This document shows, piece after piece, positions 1-10,830 of a DNA stretch of 64,000 bases. Made by a program: the position numbers and the translations under genes. Below the pieces are notes generated by a model. It was not told the DNA's origin. It saw nothing but the letters and a program-made list of their open reading frames with translations, and did no database searches. Within the stretch, counting starts at the first letter, position 1; every line of letters starts with the position of its first letter. Source of the DNA: Alentia gelatinosa (lineage: Eukaryota > Annelida > Polychaeta > Phyllodocida > Polynoidae); NCBI GenBank assembly GCA_950022655.1, contig OX465584.1:61816841-61880840 (forward strand), read 5' to 3'.

Positions 1-467
1 GGTGTGGTGTGCAGCCACCTTTCTCCTTCACCCCAAACAGTGGTAGATTTACTGCTATATCAAAGGCCAGTCCTCATACCATGTCTATGTGGTGTGGTGT
101 GCAGCCACCTTTCTCCTTCACCCCAAACAGTGGTAGATTTACTGCTATATCAAAGGCCAGTCCTCATACCATGTCTATGTGGTGTGGTGTGCAGCCACCT
201 TTCTCCTTCACCCCAAACAGTGGTAGATTTACTGCTATATCAAAGGCCAGTCCTCATACCATGTCTATGTGGTGTGGTGTGCAGCCACCTTTCTCCTTCA
301 CCCCAAGCAGTGGTAGATTTACTGCTATATCAAAGGCCAGTCCTCATACCATGTCTATGTGGTGTGGTGTGCAGCCACCTTTCTCCTTCATCTCCAGCAG
401 TGCTAGGCTCACTGCAATATCAAAGGCCAATCCTCCTTATACCATGTCTATGTGGCATGGATACTAA
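1..467 (+). repeat. 90-bp tandem repeat array (about 5 copies)
   Basis: Four near-identical 90-bp units and a diverged fifth run from the window edge; the array may continue outside. Because 90 is a multiple of three and units lack stops in two frames, long ORFs of repeated peptide appear, but these are by-products. The same unit recurs at about 20.9-21.7 kb and, inverted, at about 62.5-62.9 kb. The next ~190 bases (to about 660) hold nothing I recognise. Confidence 0.95.
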
Positions 468-667
468 AAGAACTCTCACCTAACTTAGCTATGTTGAGGT
501 TGGAACATGGGATACTACAATAAATCGATTCAAAGATCCTCCTTCAAAGGCCATTCAACATGCTTCCTTCCTCGAGATAACTATAAAGATCCCACCCAAC
601 ACGAAGTCTAAAAACCACGGGTGATATTCATTGTAGGAGGCCTCCGTATTAGACCTAGGTTCTGGGA

Positions 668-790
668 TACGTTTGATCTAGGCTCGTGCATGAATCTAGG
701 ATCGTACATAAAGACCCTTTTCCGTACTTCGCAAGAGGGTTATCGTTTAATGATATTTAAGTCTGTTCTCTTATACAGCCGTAGGGGTCT
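668..790. mobile_element. Family C MITE fragment
   Basis: It carries the C-family blocks ATCGTACATAAAGACCC, the dip through GGTTATCGTTTAATGATATT and a partial second arm. Both ends are degraded. Better copies lie at 25.9, 34.3, 34.7 and 45.1 kb. Confidence 0.6.
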
Positions 791-794
791 ATAA

Positions 795-1935
795 TGTCGC
801 CCCTTAATCGGTAGATGGGCATTGGGCTTAAGGGTTGAACGATTAATTCCCAAATCGTATAGGAGTCAGAGAACTTGTCACAGGTGAATTCCGTAAAGCC
901 GGATGCCCATCTAACGATTTAGGGTTCAACGATTAGTTCCCAAATCGTATAGGAGTCGGTCACTTTGTCGCAGGCAACCCCTCGCTGGACCCGCACACTG
1001 ATAAAATTGGTCTATGGTCCACTAATCGGTGGGGGAAGGCAAAAACCAAAGAAACCGAGTGTTCACTAAACGCTGGGTAGCCTTGCATAGCTGTCCTACA
1101 TATACCGACTCGGCTTGGCTTGGCTCGGCTTGGCTTGGCTGAGACAAATTACCCACCGTTTGTCGCCGACATAAATGTTCCGAAATCGGTAGATGGGCAT
1201 TGGCTTAACCCTTATCTCGACCAGTGGACATTGGGGAGAAGGGGTGGGGCGTATTATTCCAAGGCAAATCAGTCTACACTTACCGACAGATATACGAGTA
1301 TGCACCCTGGTCGACGGAGTTAGGATTTGGGAACAGTGCCTTTAAAGCCGGATGCCCATCTACCGATTTAGGGTTGAACGATTAGTTCCCAAATCGTATA
1401 GGAGTCGGTCACCTTGTCGCAGGCAAATTACGTAACCCCTCGCTCGACCCGCACACTGATAAAATCGGTGCATGGTCAACTAATTGCTGGGGGAGTGCAA
1501 AAATCAAAGAAAACGAGTGTTCATTAATCGGTGGGTAGCCTTGCCTGGCTGTCCTACATCTACCGACTCCGTTAGGATGGCTCGGCTGAGACAAATTACC
1601 CTCCGTTTGTCGCCGACAAACGTACATAAATGTTCCAAAATCGGTAGATGGGCATTACCTATAAGCGTCGTTCCGTTGTCGGCAACTAGATCTATCAACA
1701 ATTTGATAAAACTTTTGCCACCGATTTAGGAACATATAAATGACAACTTTTCAGCGACAAAATATCATCTGAAGTAGGTGGTTCACTAATCTTTCCCTCA
1801 CCCTTGCCTATAGCTATCCTACATCTACTGACTAGGGCCGACTCCGTTAGGATGCCTCGCCTGAGACAAATTACCATTCATTTATCGCCGAAAAAAGGTA
1901 CATAAATGTTCTGAAATCGGTAGATGTGTATTGGG
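795..1935. mobile_element. Cluster of family G inverted-repeat elements
   Basis: Blocks containing AATCGGTAGATGGGCATT, GACAAATTACCCTCCGTTTG and CCTACATCTACCGACTCC recur several times in both orientations, as expected of nested or tandem G copies. A short GGCTT-type simple repeat sits at about 1110-1141. ORFs here read through the inverted repeats and are not credible genes. Confidence 0.7.
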
Positions 1936-2287
1936 CTTTAAGTCTCATGTTGATTTGACAAATAAAGTAAACGGTCGTTGCCCTGATGAAATAGGTGACG
2001 TGTGGGTTAGGGAGGGCTTTCTATCATGCCTGTCAGCCTTCAACATCCATGAATCAAACAGAGTTATGCCCCATTGATTTACGGCTATTTCTAGACGTGG
2101 GCGCACGCAGAGGTGGCGTTAGGGTCTAATCCATCTATTTGTTTTCCACACTGATCAATATAATGTCTGACTCTACTTTTAAGGGGGGTATTCACATACG
2201 ACGATTGGAAAATAAACCTTTACTATGCAATGCTGTGTTTTTGGAAGAAAGAGCGATCAAAATCTTATCGTGATCTTGTTGCGTTTT
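1936..2287. other. Stretch without recognised features
   Basis: No ORF, tandem repeat or inverted repeat that I recognise; ordinary AT-leaning DNA. Confidence 0.4.

Positions 2288-2289
<2 letters not shown>

Positions 2290-2344
<55 letters not shown>
2290..2344 (+). repeat. (CT)n microsatellite
   Basis: About 27 uninterrupted CT dinucleotides, preceded by a C run and followed by T-rich sequence. The overlapping ORFs with Ser-Leu or Arg-Glu runs are by-products. Confidence 0.98.
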
Positions 2345-2349
<5 letters not shown>

Positions 2350-2529
2350 CTCTCTTTTTGTAAGATCAAAACGCCATGTAACATATTTGGTACAAATCTG
2401 GGTTAGTATGCATTGGTTATATACACAATAATGGCTGGTTTTGTTTACGAGTGGCCTTAATCTCCGAGTGAGTTGTAAAATGGCATTCTTATTCATTAAA
2501 CGTAATAATAATAACCTAAGGTAATATAA

Positions 2530-2645
2530 TGATAAAGAGACACAGTGAGTGTGACTGAATGGAATCTCTTCCTCGATATATCTGACCAAAATATCTCTGA
2601 ACAGATTCCATTCAGTCACACTGACTATGTCTCTATATATTACTC
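2530..2645. mobile_element. Family I fold-back element
   Basis: Inverted arms AGAGACACAGTGAGTGTGA and CAGTCACACTGACTATGTCTC flank a short centre with AACAGATTCCATTCAG. Related copies lie near 24.0, 53.4 and 62.3 kb. Confidence 0.75.
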
Positions 2646-3122
2646 ACTGTGTATCCTATAATCAAAACCGCTCCATTCTGGAACTTTCCATTGGGGAGAT
2701 GTAATTCTTTGATCCCATTGAAATCAGGCTAGATCTTTACGTCGGATCATATGACCACAAAAGTCCATCAGGATATTCTTTTATTGCCCACTCTATCGTC
2801 CTTGCCCATAATTCAAACCATAGGACTCCCCTGGAGCTCTGGATAGTTCAGTAAGCCACAAACAAACATTCACCAAACATCTCCGACTATCCCTGCCTCA
2901 CCACCAATGAGAACACAGGATCACATTTGCTGCGGAACTAGCTTATCCGCTGCCGCCATTTTGATTCCGTGCTGTCTCTCGCAATCCCCAAACCACGTGG
3001 CCAAAACGAGATTCTCGTGAGAGTTGGAGGATCAGCAGTACACTGGTTCCCGAGGATGTAGACATTGGTCCTCTCTTTGGGATCCCTTTTAGCCCAAGCT
3101 GCGCAAGTTTCATTTTAGCTGT
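2646..3122. other. Stretch without recognised features
   Basis: Mixed composition, no repeat family recognised and no substantial ORF. Confidence 0.4.
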
Positions 3123-3123
3123 A

Positions 3124-3600
3124 GGTAAGACCAGCCCCCACCTACCATGATTCTGGTCCCGATAGGCCCTACGACTGCCTTCCCGACACCATACCGATTC
3201 TACCGTGAGGTCAGTAAAAATCGTGGTAGGTGTAACAGGTTTCTGCGATTGGCTGCGATAGGCTGCGGTAGGCTGTGATTTAAAACGGCAATCGTAGAGG
3301 TCCCGATAAAATCCAACATGTTGGATTTTTCGTAGCCTGTCATAGGGTATCGTAGCCTATCGGGAAGATATCGTGGTCGTCGAGTATAATTCACAGATTG
3401 GATCACGACATAGGTCTATGATTCTGGGACCTTCCGATTTGGGCATTTTAAATCTTAGCCATCGGGGAGTATGTCGTAGACCATCGTGGTGGGTTGGGGC
3501 CCGGCTTAAGGCCTTGCACCCACCAATGCCGATGATTTACGATAGAGCTCCCGATAGGCTACGATTGGCAAACGGCTAACTCATAGCCTATCAGGGAGGG
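3124..3600. mobile_element. Family X MITE
   Basis: It starts with AGCCCCCACCTACCATGAT and the mirrored end reads ATCGTGGTGGGTTGGGGCC near 3515; related sequence continues to about 3600. The core palindrome AAATCCAACATGTTGGATTT sits at about 3309-3328. No transposase ORF is present. A partial relative is fused to family E at 13.38 kb. Confidence 0.7.
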
Positions 3601-3869
3601 TAGTTTTGGCCCAAGAAGTTCAGGTCAACTATGGACTGTAGAACTATCCCAAGGCCCTATTAACACTATGTAAGGAGGTCAGGGTGAAGGTTGTGGTTTG
3701 CTGTGAAGGCAGTCATTGGCTGCTGGGTCACTCCAATCCTTCTGTATTCCTTATATGGCAGGGAAGGCATAAAGGTAACTCGATGCATCGGGTTGTATTT
3801 GAAAGAGGCCTTGAATCATACAGCTCAGTCACGATCTGGTCAGTGAATCATGCTCCATGGCCATGATAA
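3601..3869. other. Stretch without recognised features
   Basis: No gene or repeat family recognised. It ends at a poly-G run (about 3870-3888). Confidence 0.4.
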
Positions 3870-4255
3870 AGGGGGGGGGGGGGGGGGGCGTCCACCAACC
3901 ACGACAAGGCTACGACAATGGCTTTCTGACATGGTCCACAACAGGCCTACGATTGGAAGGCTTGTCGTGGTTGGTGGATCCCAGTTCCCAACAAGAGTCT
4001 ACGACAAGGCTACAAGCCTGTCGGGGGCCTTCCGACAAGGTTAGGACGAAATCGGACATTTTTCCCACGACTGGACGCTTGTCATGGAGTGTCATGGTGT
4101 GGCGGGAACATGTCGTAGAGGGCTACGATAGGAAATTTTAGTGGAGCGTGCACTTCCAGATATGCCCTGACGTCAACGCTGTCGCAGAGCACCCTTCTCA
4201 CGACAAGGTGGCGAAAAGGTGCCGATTACAATTTTCATGTCGGCACTTGTCGGCT
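3870..4255. mobile_element. Family E MITE with poly-G edge
   Basis: It begins with a poly-G run and GTCCACCAACCACGACAAGG. An internal inverted copy of the terminal block (GTCGTGGTTGGTGGATCCC) follows about 70 bp in, then ATCGGACATTTTTCCC where other copies have the AACATGTT palindrome. No transposase ORF. The far end merges into X-like sequence. Confidence 0.75.
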
Positions 4256-4465
4256 ACCAATAGGCTACGATAGGCTATGAAACTATATGGATTGCGTTTC
4301 CAATCGTAGCCTATGGGTAAACAATTGTGAGCTATCGTAGAGTGAATTGCAGAAATTGGGCCCACTGCCACGATACTGTCTGACCTCATGATGAAACATT
4401 TGAGGTTATTACGATTTTGTCTGATCTCCTGATAAAAGTTTTGGGGCCTTCAATGAAATCCAATT
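4256..4465. mobile_element. Family X-like fragment
   Basis: Repeated TAGGCTACGATAGGCTATG blocks and TCTGACCTCATGAT resemble the X interior in reverse orientation. It abuts the E copy, so this is a composite of two families. Confidence 0.5.
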
Positions 4466-4544
4466 TGGCTGAATTAATCCAAGATGGAATGCGTAATAAA
4501 GAAGTTGTCCCATTTTGATTCCAGAATCGGTAGGCATAATCGAT

Positions 4545-4833
4545 GCACTGTGCGAAAACCATCAGTTATACACGCAGCATACATAGGTATCAATTTGCGT
4601 CTACAAGGTAGTTCTATTTTCTGTTGTGTATACGCCTCATCTATAGACGTGTAAAATGTAAAAGACCCGCGTATACATGTCCGGCACACAATATTTCTCT
4701 TGATATATGCTTTGCGGTAAATACAGTCATTACGCTGACGTATATAAGAGGAAACATGTCACTATACAGCCGGTACATGCGCTTAAGCAATGGCGTATAT
4801 ATATATGAATAAGCTGGTGGTTTTCGCACAGTG
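4545..4833. mobile_element. Family H MITE
   Basis: Ends GCACTGTGCGAAAACCA and GGTGGTTTTCGCACAGTG form the terminal inverted repeat. The interior is rich in TATACGCC motifs, as in the copies at 26.6, 28.5 and 39.5 kb. No protein coding potential. Confidence 0.85.
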
Positions 4834-4924
4834 GTGGGCATTATCGGCAGATGGAAACGCCGCAAGATTCTAAAATGATCGGTATGTGTAAACTTGGTCT
4901 AAACGCCCGTGGGTGTTTCACTAG

Positions 4925-5264
4925 TATAGGGCACATAGCTACCATGCTATGGAAACCATATTGCCCTCCAACCCCACCTTGAACACCAGGTGGCAGCACA
5001 AACTATTAATAAATTTGATCAGAAATATTTTTGGGGGTTTGCCATGGAGGAAATTTAGCTTTGTCTTAATGGTATATGTTGTGTATTTTTCGTTCCGCTA
5101 GGGTCTATATTGAGATCCTTGGGTAGGAAAAAAAATGTTCTTGTCTTAATAGTATCTATAGATTATAACAACTGTTGAAAGTGGTTCACCTCGGACTTCA
5201 GTGGTGCTATCTTACAACTTCCTGGAGGATGACGGCAGAACTACCAATCACTCTGTGCCCTATA
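4925..5264. mobile_element. Family M MITE
   Basis: Terminal inverted repeats TATAGGGCACA and TGTGCCCTATA. The interior (ATAGATTATAACAACTG; CTTCCTGGAGG) matches the second copy at 17.7 kb across most of its length. Confidence 0.8.
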
Positions 5265-5848
5265 CGCCCTACCCCGACGGCTTATCTGACCTTTCAGTCG
5301 ACGGTCAACCTCAGGAAATCCATCAGGATGATCCCCCATGATCTCAAATGTGATTGCTCCTCCATAAAACTAAATTCACCATACTTGATATAGGATGGAT
5401 ATGTTTAGGGACCTACAGACTTGTTCACTTCTAAGATTTATGGGGAAATAATCAATAGATAGCTGATATGTAACGGTCTCTATAGATAGAGTATAACTAT
5501 TTCCTACTATGTTTTAGTGGCTCGGGAAAGCTCTTACCTAACTCCATTTAGAAGTTTGGACAAAGTCTTTACTTCACTCTGAATCTACGTCTGAATCAAT
5601 AGGAATTTGCTACAGAATGAAAATAGAAAATGATCGATAGGAAATATAAAAGGGGCGATTCATAACGTACGTACATGCGTATATTTCCTTCTTTGCTCTA
5701 TTGCATACAACGTTGAAAGGGGGACCCCTGACAAATTAAAACAAAATACATCGAAAGGTAAGAAAATGAGATATTGTAAGGAATCTCCGAGTGTATTGTA
5801 CCAATAGAGCTCATTGGGACATCTTACTGTACATTTACTGACTTAAAC
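5265..5848. other. Stretch without recognised features
   Basis: AT-rich, with no coding signal or repeat family recognised. Confidence 0.4.
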
Positions 5849-5850
5849 CT

Positions 5851-6157
5851 TAAGGCCAATGCCCATCTACCGATTTCGGAACATTTATGTACGTTTATCG
5901 GCGACAAACGGAGGGTAATTTGTCTCAGCCAAGCCATCCTAACGGAGTCGGTAGATGTAGGACAGCTAGGCAAGGCTACCCACCGATTAGTGAACCACCT
6001 CCTTAAGACTTATACCCTCTACCCCCTGTCCTCGAGGGCCGCGGGTCGAGCGTGGGGTTACATTATTTGCCTGCGACAAGTTCACCGACTCATATACGAT
6101 TTGAGAACTAATCATTCAACCCTAAATCGGCAGATGGGCATCAGGCTCTACAGAATG
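5851..6157. mobile_element. Family G MITE
   Basis: CCCATCTACCGATTTCGGAAC at the left mirrors AAATCGGCAGATGGGCAT at the right. Internal TCGGCGACAAACGGAGGG and GTAGATGTAGGACAGCTAGG match the 0.8-1.9 kb cluster. Confidence 0.8.
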
Positions 6158-6234
6158 GTTGTACTAAGTGCCCTAGGAAGGATGCTATGAGTTAAATCTG
6201 AACAGCTCTATTTAAAGATATGCATACAAAGTAG

Positions 6235-6910
6235 AGGGAGGTAGTTGTGCTTGGTGAGTGTATAGTGAGGGATATGATTGGTGATTGGTGGGAGACAGCG
6301 TTGCTCGGTAAGTGTAGGGAGAGCTAGGTCAGTGTATGGAGAGTGATGTATTTGTTGACAGGAAAGAGACAGTTGTGTTTGGTGAGTGTATGGAGACCGT
6401 GTTTGGTGACTGGAGGGAGACAGCTATGCTTGGTGAGTGCAGGCGACAGTTGGGCTTTGTGATATGTAGAGAGTTGTGCTTGGTGATTGTAGGGAGACAG
6501 CTGTGTTTGGTGATTCGAGGGAGACAGTTGTGCTTGGTGAGTGGAGGGAGACAGTTGTGTTGGGTGAGTGAAGGGAGACAGCTGTGCTTGATGAGTGTAG
6601 GGAGACAGCTGTGCTTGGAGAGTGCAGGGAGACAGCTATGCTTGGAGAGTGCAGGGAGAGTGATGCGTTCAGTGCCTGGAGGGAGACAGTTGTACTGGGT
6701 GAGTGCAGGGAGACTGTGTTTGGTGACAGTAGGGAGACAGTTATGCTTGGTGAGTGCAGGGAGAGTGATGCGTTCAGTGCCTGGAGGGAGACAGCTGTGC
6801 TTGGTGAGTGCAGGGAGAGTGATGCGTTCAGTAACTGTATGGAGACAGTTGTGCTTGGTGAGTGCAGGGAGAGTGATATCTTCATTGACGAGAGGGAGAC
6901 AGCTGTGATT
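6235..6910 (+). repeat. 27-bp minisatellite array
   Basis: About 25 imperfect units of the form GGGAGACAGCTGTGCTTGGTG+AGTGCA. The period is divisible by three, so both strands carry long ORFs of repeated Leu-Cys-Val-Ser-type peptide; I treat these as by-products because no start context, signal or domain is present. Confidence 0.93.
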
Positions 6911-7605
6911 GGACTCTAACTGAAAGTTCTAACTTAAAGCGAGCACCCTGCTGAATCATAACTCACTGGAACGTGCTGCGAAGTCAAAGCACCAAATGTT
7001 CCGACACAGCAGATTCTCTGTCCTATACCAGTAGTCCGCTGCCGCACACCCTCAGTTCATTCACTAACGGCTTCACCGGACAACACACCAAACCTCCAAA
7101 TCCCAACATCCTACAACAGCATTTATAGGCACGTAGGCCCGTTGACCCATGAACATTTCTAACATCATTTCACGTCTTAGAAATGCGGCCTCCGACCACC
7201 GGGAGGGCAGGCCCGGGTTTCCGGGCGCATTGACCGACCATTGGCCCCTGCCATGACCGTGTAAACTCAGCATTGATGTCAATATTTGATATGGAAATGG
7301 ATTCCGAGCTGGTGGCCTAGCAGTCAGTGCCGGGGCATCCCCTGTGGACCCTCTGGTTACCCTGACGACAATACGTGATGGAATGGTGAAGGGTTTGCGT
7401 GGGCGGGGTTCCTACACCAGGGTCAGGGTAGCAGTCTCTGCTGTTTCCACCCTTGTTTCTTCTCTCTTTTCTTCTCTGTGTCTTTTTTTTCTGAGTTGAC
7501 GCGTGACAGTGGTTTTGGTTTGGGCCCCTCCTGCCCCCCGGAGGTTTATAGTCGTGAGCAGTGCTGTTTGTTTCTGACGGAATGGCAGGGAGTTGCTTAC
7601 AGTGC
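6911..7605. other. Unique stretch, weak SINE-like block
   Basis: Moderate GC. GAGCTGGTGGCCTAGCAGTC near 7299 vaguely resembles a tRNA A-box region, but I see no convincing B box. No gene recognised. Confidence 0.3.
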
Positions 7606-7607
7606 TG

Positions 7608-7800
7608 CTTGGAACTGCTTAGGACTGCTCAGTGCTGCTCAGAGCTGCTTTATGCTGCCCAGAGCTGCTCTGTGCTGCTCATAGCTCCTTAGAGCTGCTC
7701 AGTGCTGCTCAGAGCTGCTCAGAGCTGTTCAGTGCTGCTCAGTGCTGTTCAGAGCTGCTCAGTGCTACTCGGTTTTGGACAGTGCTGTTCGGTGCTGTCT
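7608..7800 (+). repeat. 10-bp minisatellite, left part
   Basis: Nearly 20 units of GCTGCTCAGA / GTGCTGCTCA in strict 10-bp register. Degenerate units resume to the right of the A element (about 8133-8240), so the element landed inside the array. Confidence 0.92.
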
Positions 7801-7830
7801 GGTGTTTTTTCGATGCCTCTCGGCGTTGCA

Positions 7831-8132
7831 GTGAACCCCTCTCATAAGATCTCACACTCTCTAAGTCATAATCTGTATAAGGTTCTCACTGCGCTCTACG
7901 GGATAAGAATTCTTAACGAACTAGGCTTAGAGCCTTGAGAATCCACTGACACACAGTATATATCCACTAGGTGGCATCATTCAGGATATAGGAATCTTCG
8001 GTTGCATTGATGTACATCTTTAGCACGGGAGGCAGGCCAGTGGATTCTCAAAGCTCTAAGCCTAGTTCGTTAAGAATTCTTCTCCATAAAGCGTACGACT
8101 TAGAGAGTGTGAGATTTTATGAGAGGGGTGCG
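7831..8132. mobile_element. Family A MITE
   Basis: About 300 bp with long terminal inverted repeats: ACCCCTCTCATAAGATCTC mirrored by GAGATTTTATGAGAGGGGT. The inner arms, TTCTTAACGAACTAGGCTTA and its complement, give over 100 bp of pairing. The centre contains AGCACGGGAGGCAGGCCAG. Other copies: 38.4, 42.5 and 61.8 kb, with fragments at 11.1 and 23.4 kb. Confidence 0.92.
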
Positions 8133-8240
8133 CCCAGAGCTCCTTTGTGCTGCTCAGAGTTTTTTTGGTTTTTTTTAAGATCTGTTCGAAGCTGCTCAGA
8201 TCTGCGCGGCGTAGCTAAGAGTTGCACAGACCTCTGTCGG
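8133..8240 (+). repeat. 10-bp minisatellite, right part (degenerate)
   Basis: GTGCTGCTCAGAG and GAAGCTGCTCAGATC continue the array interrupted by the A element; T-rich interruptions are present. The following ~320 bases hold nothing recognised. Confidence 0.65.
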
Positions 8241-8559
8241 TCAGGGTCCACATGCGATGGACAGTGTAGAACTCTGTGGTATGCCTTTAAAAATATAAAT
8301 AGAAAAATATATTATGTTCCCCCTCGAAAGTTCTAAGTTTATTTTGATCATTTTAGAGTTCTTCTCGCATAAATATGAAAGCGTCGGCGAAAGCTATGGG
8401 TGCTAGGAAAGTGCCAGAAGATGCTTGATTATATACCTATGACGTATATACTGTAAATACTCACCGTTTCGCTATATAACGTGAAAATATGGAACACTGT
8501 TCCATACGCATCGACTAAAACATTGTTGGTTAGAAAAAATGATAGTACTATTTTATCAA

Positions 8560-8718
8560 TCTTGGGTATATGATAAATATAGAACGACCTACCATGCTTG
8601 TACAAGCTACAAAACTCGATGGAGCCAAAAGCCTTGTTCCGTATCAAACGTCAATTCCCATCGCCCTCTCGTTGTGTAGCTTGTACAGTATGGTAAGGTC
8701 GTTCTATATAAGTACATC
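8560..8718. repeat. Long imperfect inverted repeat
   Basis: ATAGAACGACCTACCATGC is mirrored by ATGGTAAGGTCGTTCTAT, and TTGTACAAGCTACAAAACTC by TGTAGCTTGTACA. The arms span about 55 bases each around a ~50-base centre: a fold-back element of unknown family. Confidence 0.75.
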
Positions 8719-9148
8719 ATGGACAACTTCTGAGGGAATAAAATCTTTTGCATACCAAAAAAAAAAAATTAAAGCTGATAATGATGCATGAGTTTCAGAC
8801 AGGTCATTATCCTTGGGTCTTCATCTTAAGCTCATCAAATTGCTCATAAATGGGGTGAAGAGTAATCTTCGTGACAGCTCTGAACAATAATCCCCTTCTC
8901 AATCAGTCATCGTTTGATTCTTAATTGGGAACCGATCCCGGAATAAAATTAATTTTTCAAATGCCTCTGACAAAAAATCTCACTTGACAAGGGCCGATTT
9001 AGCCACAGACGGTCTCACATGTGAACAAAGAGTTGAACACTTTGATGTTAATTTATTCTTTTCTTTGAAAATGAGGATTATAGATTGTGGGAGATGATCA
9101 AAATCTCAAATTCAGAAAATTTCTGATGATTTGATTGGCTCATCCGGC
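8719..9148. other. Stretch without recognised features
   Basis: AT-rich, with a short poly-A run near 8757. No gene or repeat recognised. Confidence 0.4.
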
Positions 9149-9540
9149 GTTTACACTAGACGACTATAGGCGGTGATTCGGTGGCCAAGCTTGGTGGCTA
9201 AGTGGTAGGAGTGTTCGCCTCGAGCATGGGAGGTCGTGGGTTCAAACCCTGGTCAGGTCATACCAAAGACTTACACAAAAATGGTACCCACTGCCCATTC
9301 GGCTTAACACCTGCCGTTAGAATGAGGAGTAGGGGTCTAGGGCCAGAGTGGAAGAACGGCCTTATAGCCGATTTTGGTGATTGCGTCACACAATATCCCC
9401 TTAAAGTTCCTGAACCTGACAACTTTCAGCTGCAAAGGTCTAGAAGTCATCGTGCAAAGCGCATGGCACCTGCAAACTGTCTGGTTACATGAGAATATAC
9501 AATTTAGCACCACCTGATGACTATTGTACGGACCCTAAGT
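9149..9540. mobile_element. Family B MITE split by a SINE
   Basis: CCGGCGTTTACACTAGACG at the left and CTGACAACTTTCAGCTGCAAAGG...CTGGTTAC to the right of the SINE align with successive parts of the intact B copy at 38.72 kb. The distal end is lost. Confidence 0.8.
9179..9375 (+). mobile_element. tRNA-derived SINE
   Basis: An RNA polymerase III A-box (TGGCTAAGTGG, 9194-9204) and B-box (GGGTTCAAACC, 9238-9248) lie about 34 bp apart in a tRNA-like head. The body reads GTCATACCAAAGAC and AAAATGGTACCC, a design I know from invertebrate (notably molluscan) SINEs. It is not a functional tRNA gene: no clean cloverleaf continues after the B-box. The 3' end is approximate. Confidence 0.8.
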
Positions 9541-9584
9541 ATATCGCTCGCAGATTACTACACATCTGGTCCTTGAAGAAATCA

Positions 9585-9965
9585 AGAACATAAGTTCAAA
9601 GTTACTCGGTAAGGCTTGGAAAAATTACTACCCAATGCATCAGCCGCGGGCAGTAATTTTTCCAAGCCTTACCGAGTAACTTTGACTTTTGCTTACCGGT
9701 ACTTGGTTTCCCTTTTTCTATATACCTTCAAATATTGATAAAAATGCTTAATTATTTACCTGTTACACTTCCGAAGCCAATGGCCACCCTTATCGAGTAA
9801 CCAAAACAGCTATTGTTTTGTCCTGCTGCTGTATTGTATCACGTGATCAGAGTGGGACGAAAACGTCAGAGCGGGACGAAAACATGAGAGCGGGACGAAA
9901 ACGTCAACCTCGACACATAACTTATTTTTAATGCATCCCCCAGCAGTGGCATGTAACTCTAGTTA
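9585..9965. mobile_element. Family J element with 33-bp hairpin
   Basis: It begins with a hairpin of perfect 33-bp arms (9597-9629 and 9652-9684) and later carries three GGGACGAAAACGT-type direct repeats (about 9853-9905). An opposite-orientation copy is at 57.37-57.74 kb, which defines the unit at about 380 bp. No ORF. Confidence 0.85.
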
Positions 9966-10499
9966 GTTCAATAATGGGTATATAGGAATATGTATTACGT
10001 GTAGTAATTCACCAGCGTTAGTGAGTGTACTACGAAGTCAATATCGGGTGCATTATGGAGATGCCTATGCACAAAACCATCGTTTTTTGTATTTATTAAC
10101 CATCTTCTTGAATACATTAAACCTAGGATATCATACGGTAGATGATTCGGGACTATCCTTTTGCACTCTAGCATAATGGGACTATTTCTCCTTAAAAAAT
10201 GGTCTTTGAGGCCATAATCAATTAATTCAGATCCGTAATCAATAGTTGTGGTTTCTGATCTTATAGAAACAAGTTGGTAGTTGTTTTTTCTGTGGACCCA
10301 TATATCTTGAATGTTCGATAAATACTTACAGAACTGACCCAATGAAACCATTTCACGTACGTCTGACGCGTAGATGAGTTGCATGTACACACTTCATTAC
10401 ACCCACTAAGCATTGACCAAACAGAGGTGGCGACTGCAATAGCCTATGTCTGATAGTAACCAGTCCATCGCCCCCCAGTGCCTTCTCCAGGGAATACAG
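9966..10499. other. Stretch without recognised features
   Basis: An open minus-strand frame (10390 to 9995, 131 codons) has no recognisable domain and AT-driven composition; I do not call it a gene. Confidence 0.35.
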
Positions 10500-10830
10500 G
10501 TCACTAATTCCCACATTTTCTGCGTGCTGTTCCTGCATGGCGACCCACACCCTGGAGGATTGGGGGCAGGCCCCCCCTTCTCCCCACCCCCCTGGTGTAT
10601 ACCACGCTGCCCCGAGGCTTAGCGCTCATGCCTCCGACAATCCCATTAGTCTGCACGACCCCCGGGAGAACAACAAATGGACGAGCCCTGCACGATCTGT
10701 CGTCCTCACGACTCGTGGCTCCGTCTGGCGGCCGTGTTGGACGTCCCAACATGGCCGCCGTGTCAGGAACGCCCGGGGCGGGCCACTTCCGGTGTCTGCA
10801 GGGGGTGCCGGGTACGACATGCCCATCGAT
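10500..10830. other. CpG-rich patch with inverted repeat
   Basis: GC- and CpG-rich relative to the rest of the window. GGCGGCCGTGTTGG (10727-10740) is mirrored by CCAACATGGCCGCC (10746-10759). ORFs on both strands follow from the composition. It could be a CpG island or part of a repeat; no gene is recognised. Confidence 0.45.

Noticed and set aside
4..483. Long plus-strand ORFs encoding repeated VCSHLSPSP-type peptides (also at 20.9-21.75 kb)
   Set aside because: They are kept open by a 90/93-bp tandem repeat in more than one frame at once; no start context, domain or splice signal.
2257..2619. 120-codon minus-strand ORF with Arg-Glu run
   Set aside because: Contains the (CT)n microsatellite and a fold-back element; no conserved domain.
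6336..6919. 190-codon ORF in the 27-bp array
   Set aside because: Period divisible by three and all frames on both strands open; a repeat by-product.
9179..9260. Functional tRNA gene
   Set aside because: A and B boxes are present but flanking acceptor pairing is not, and a SINE body follows.
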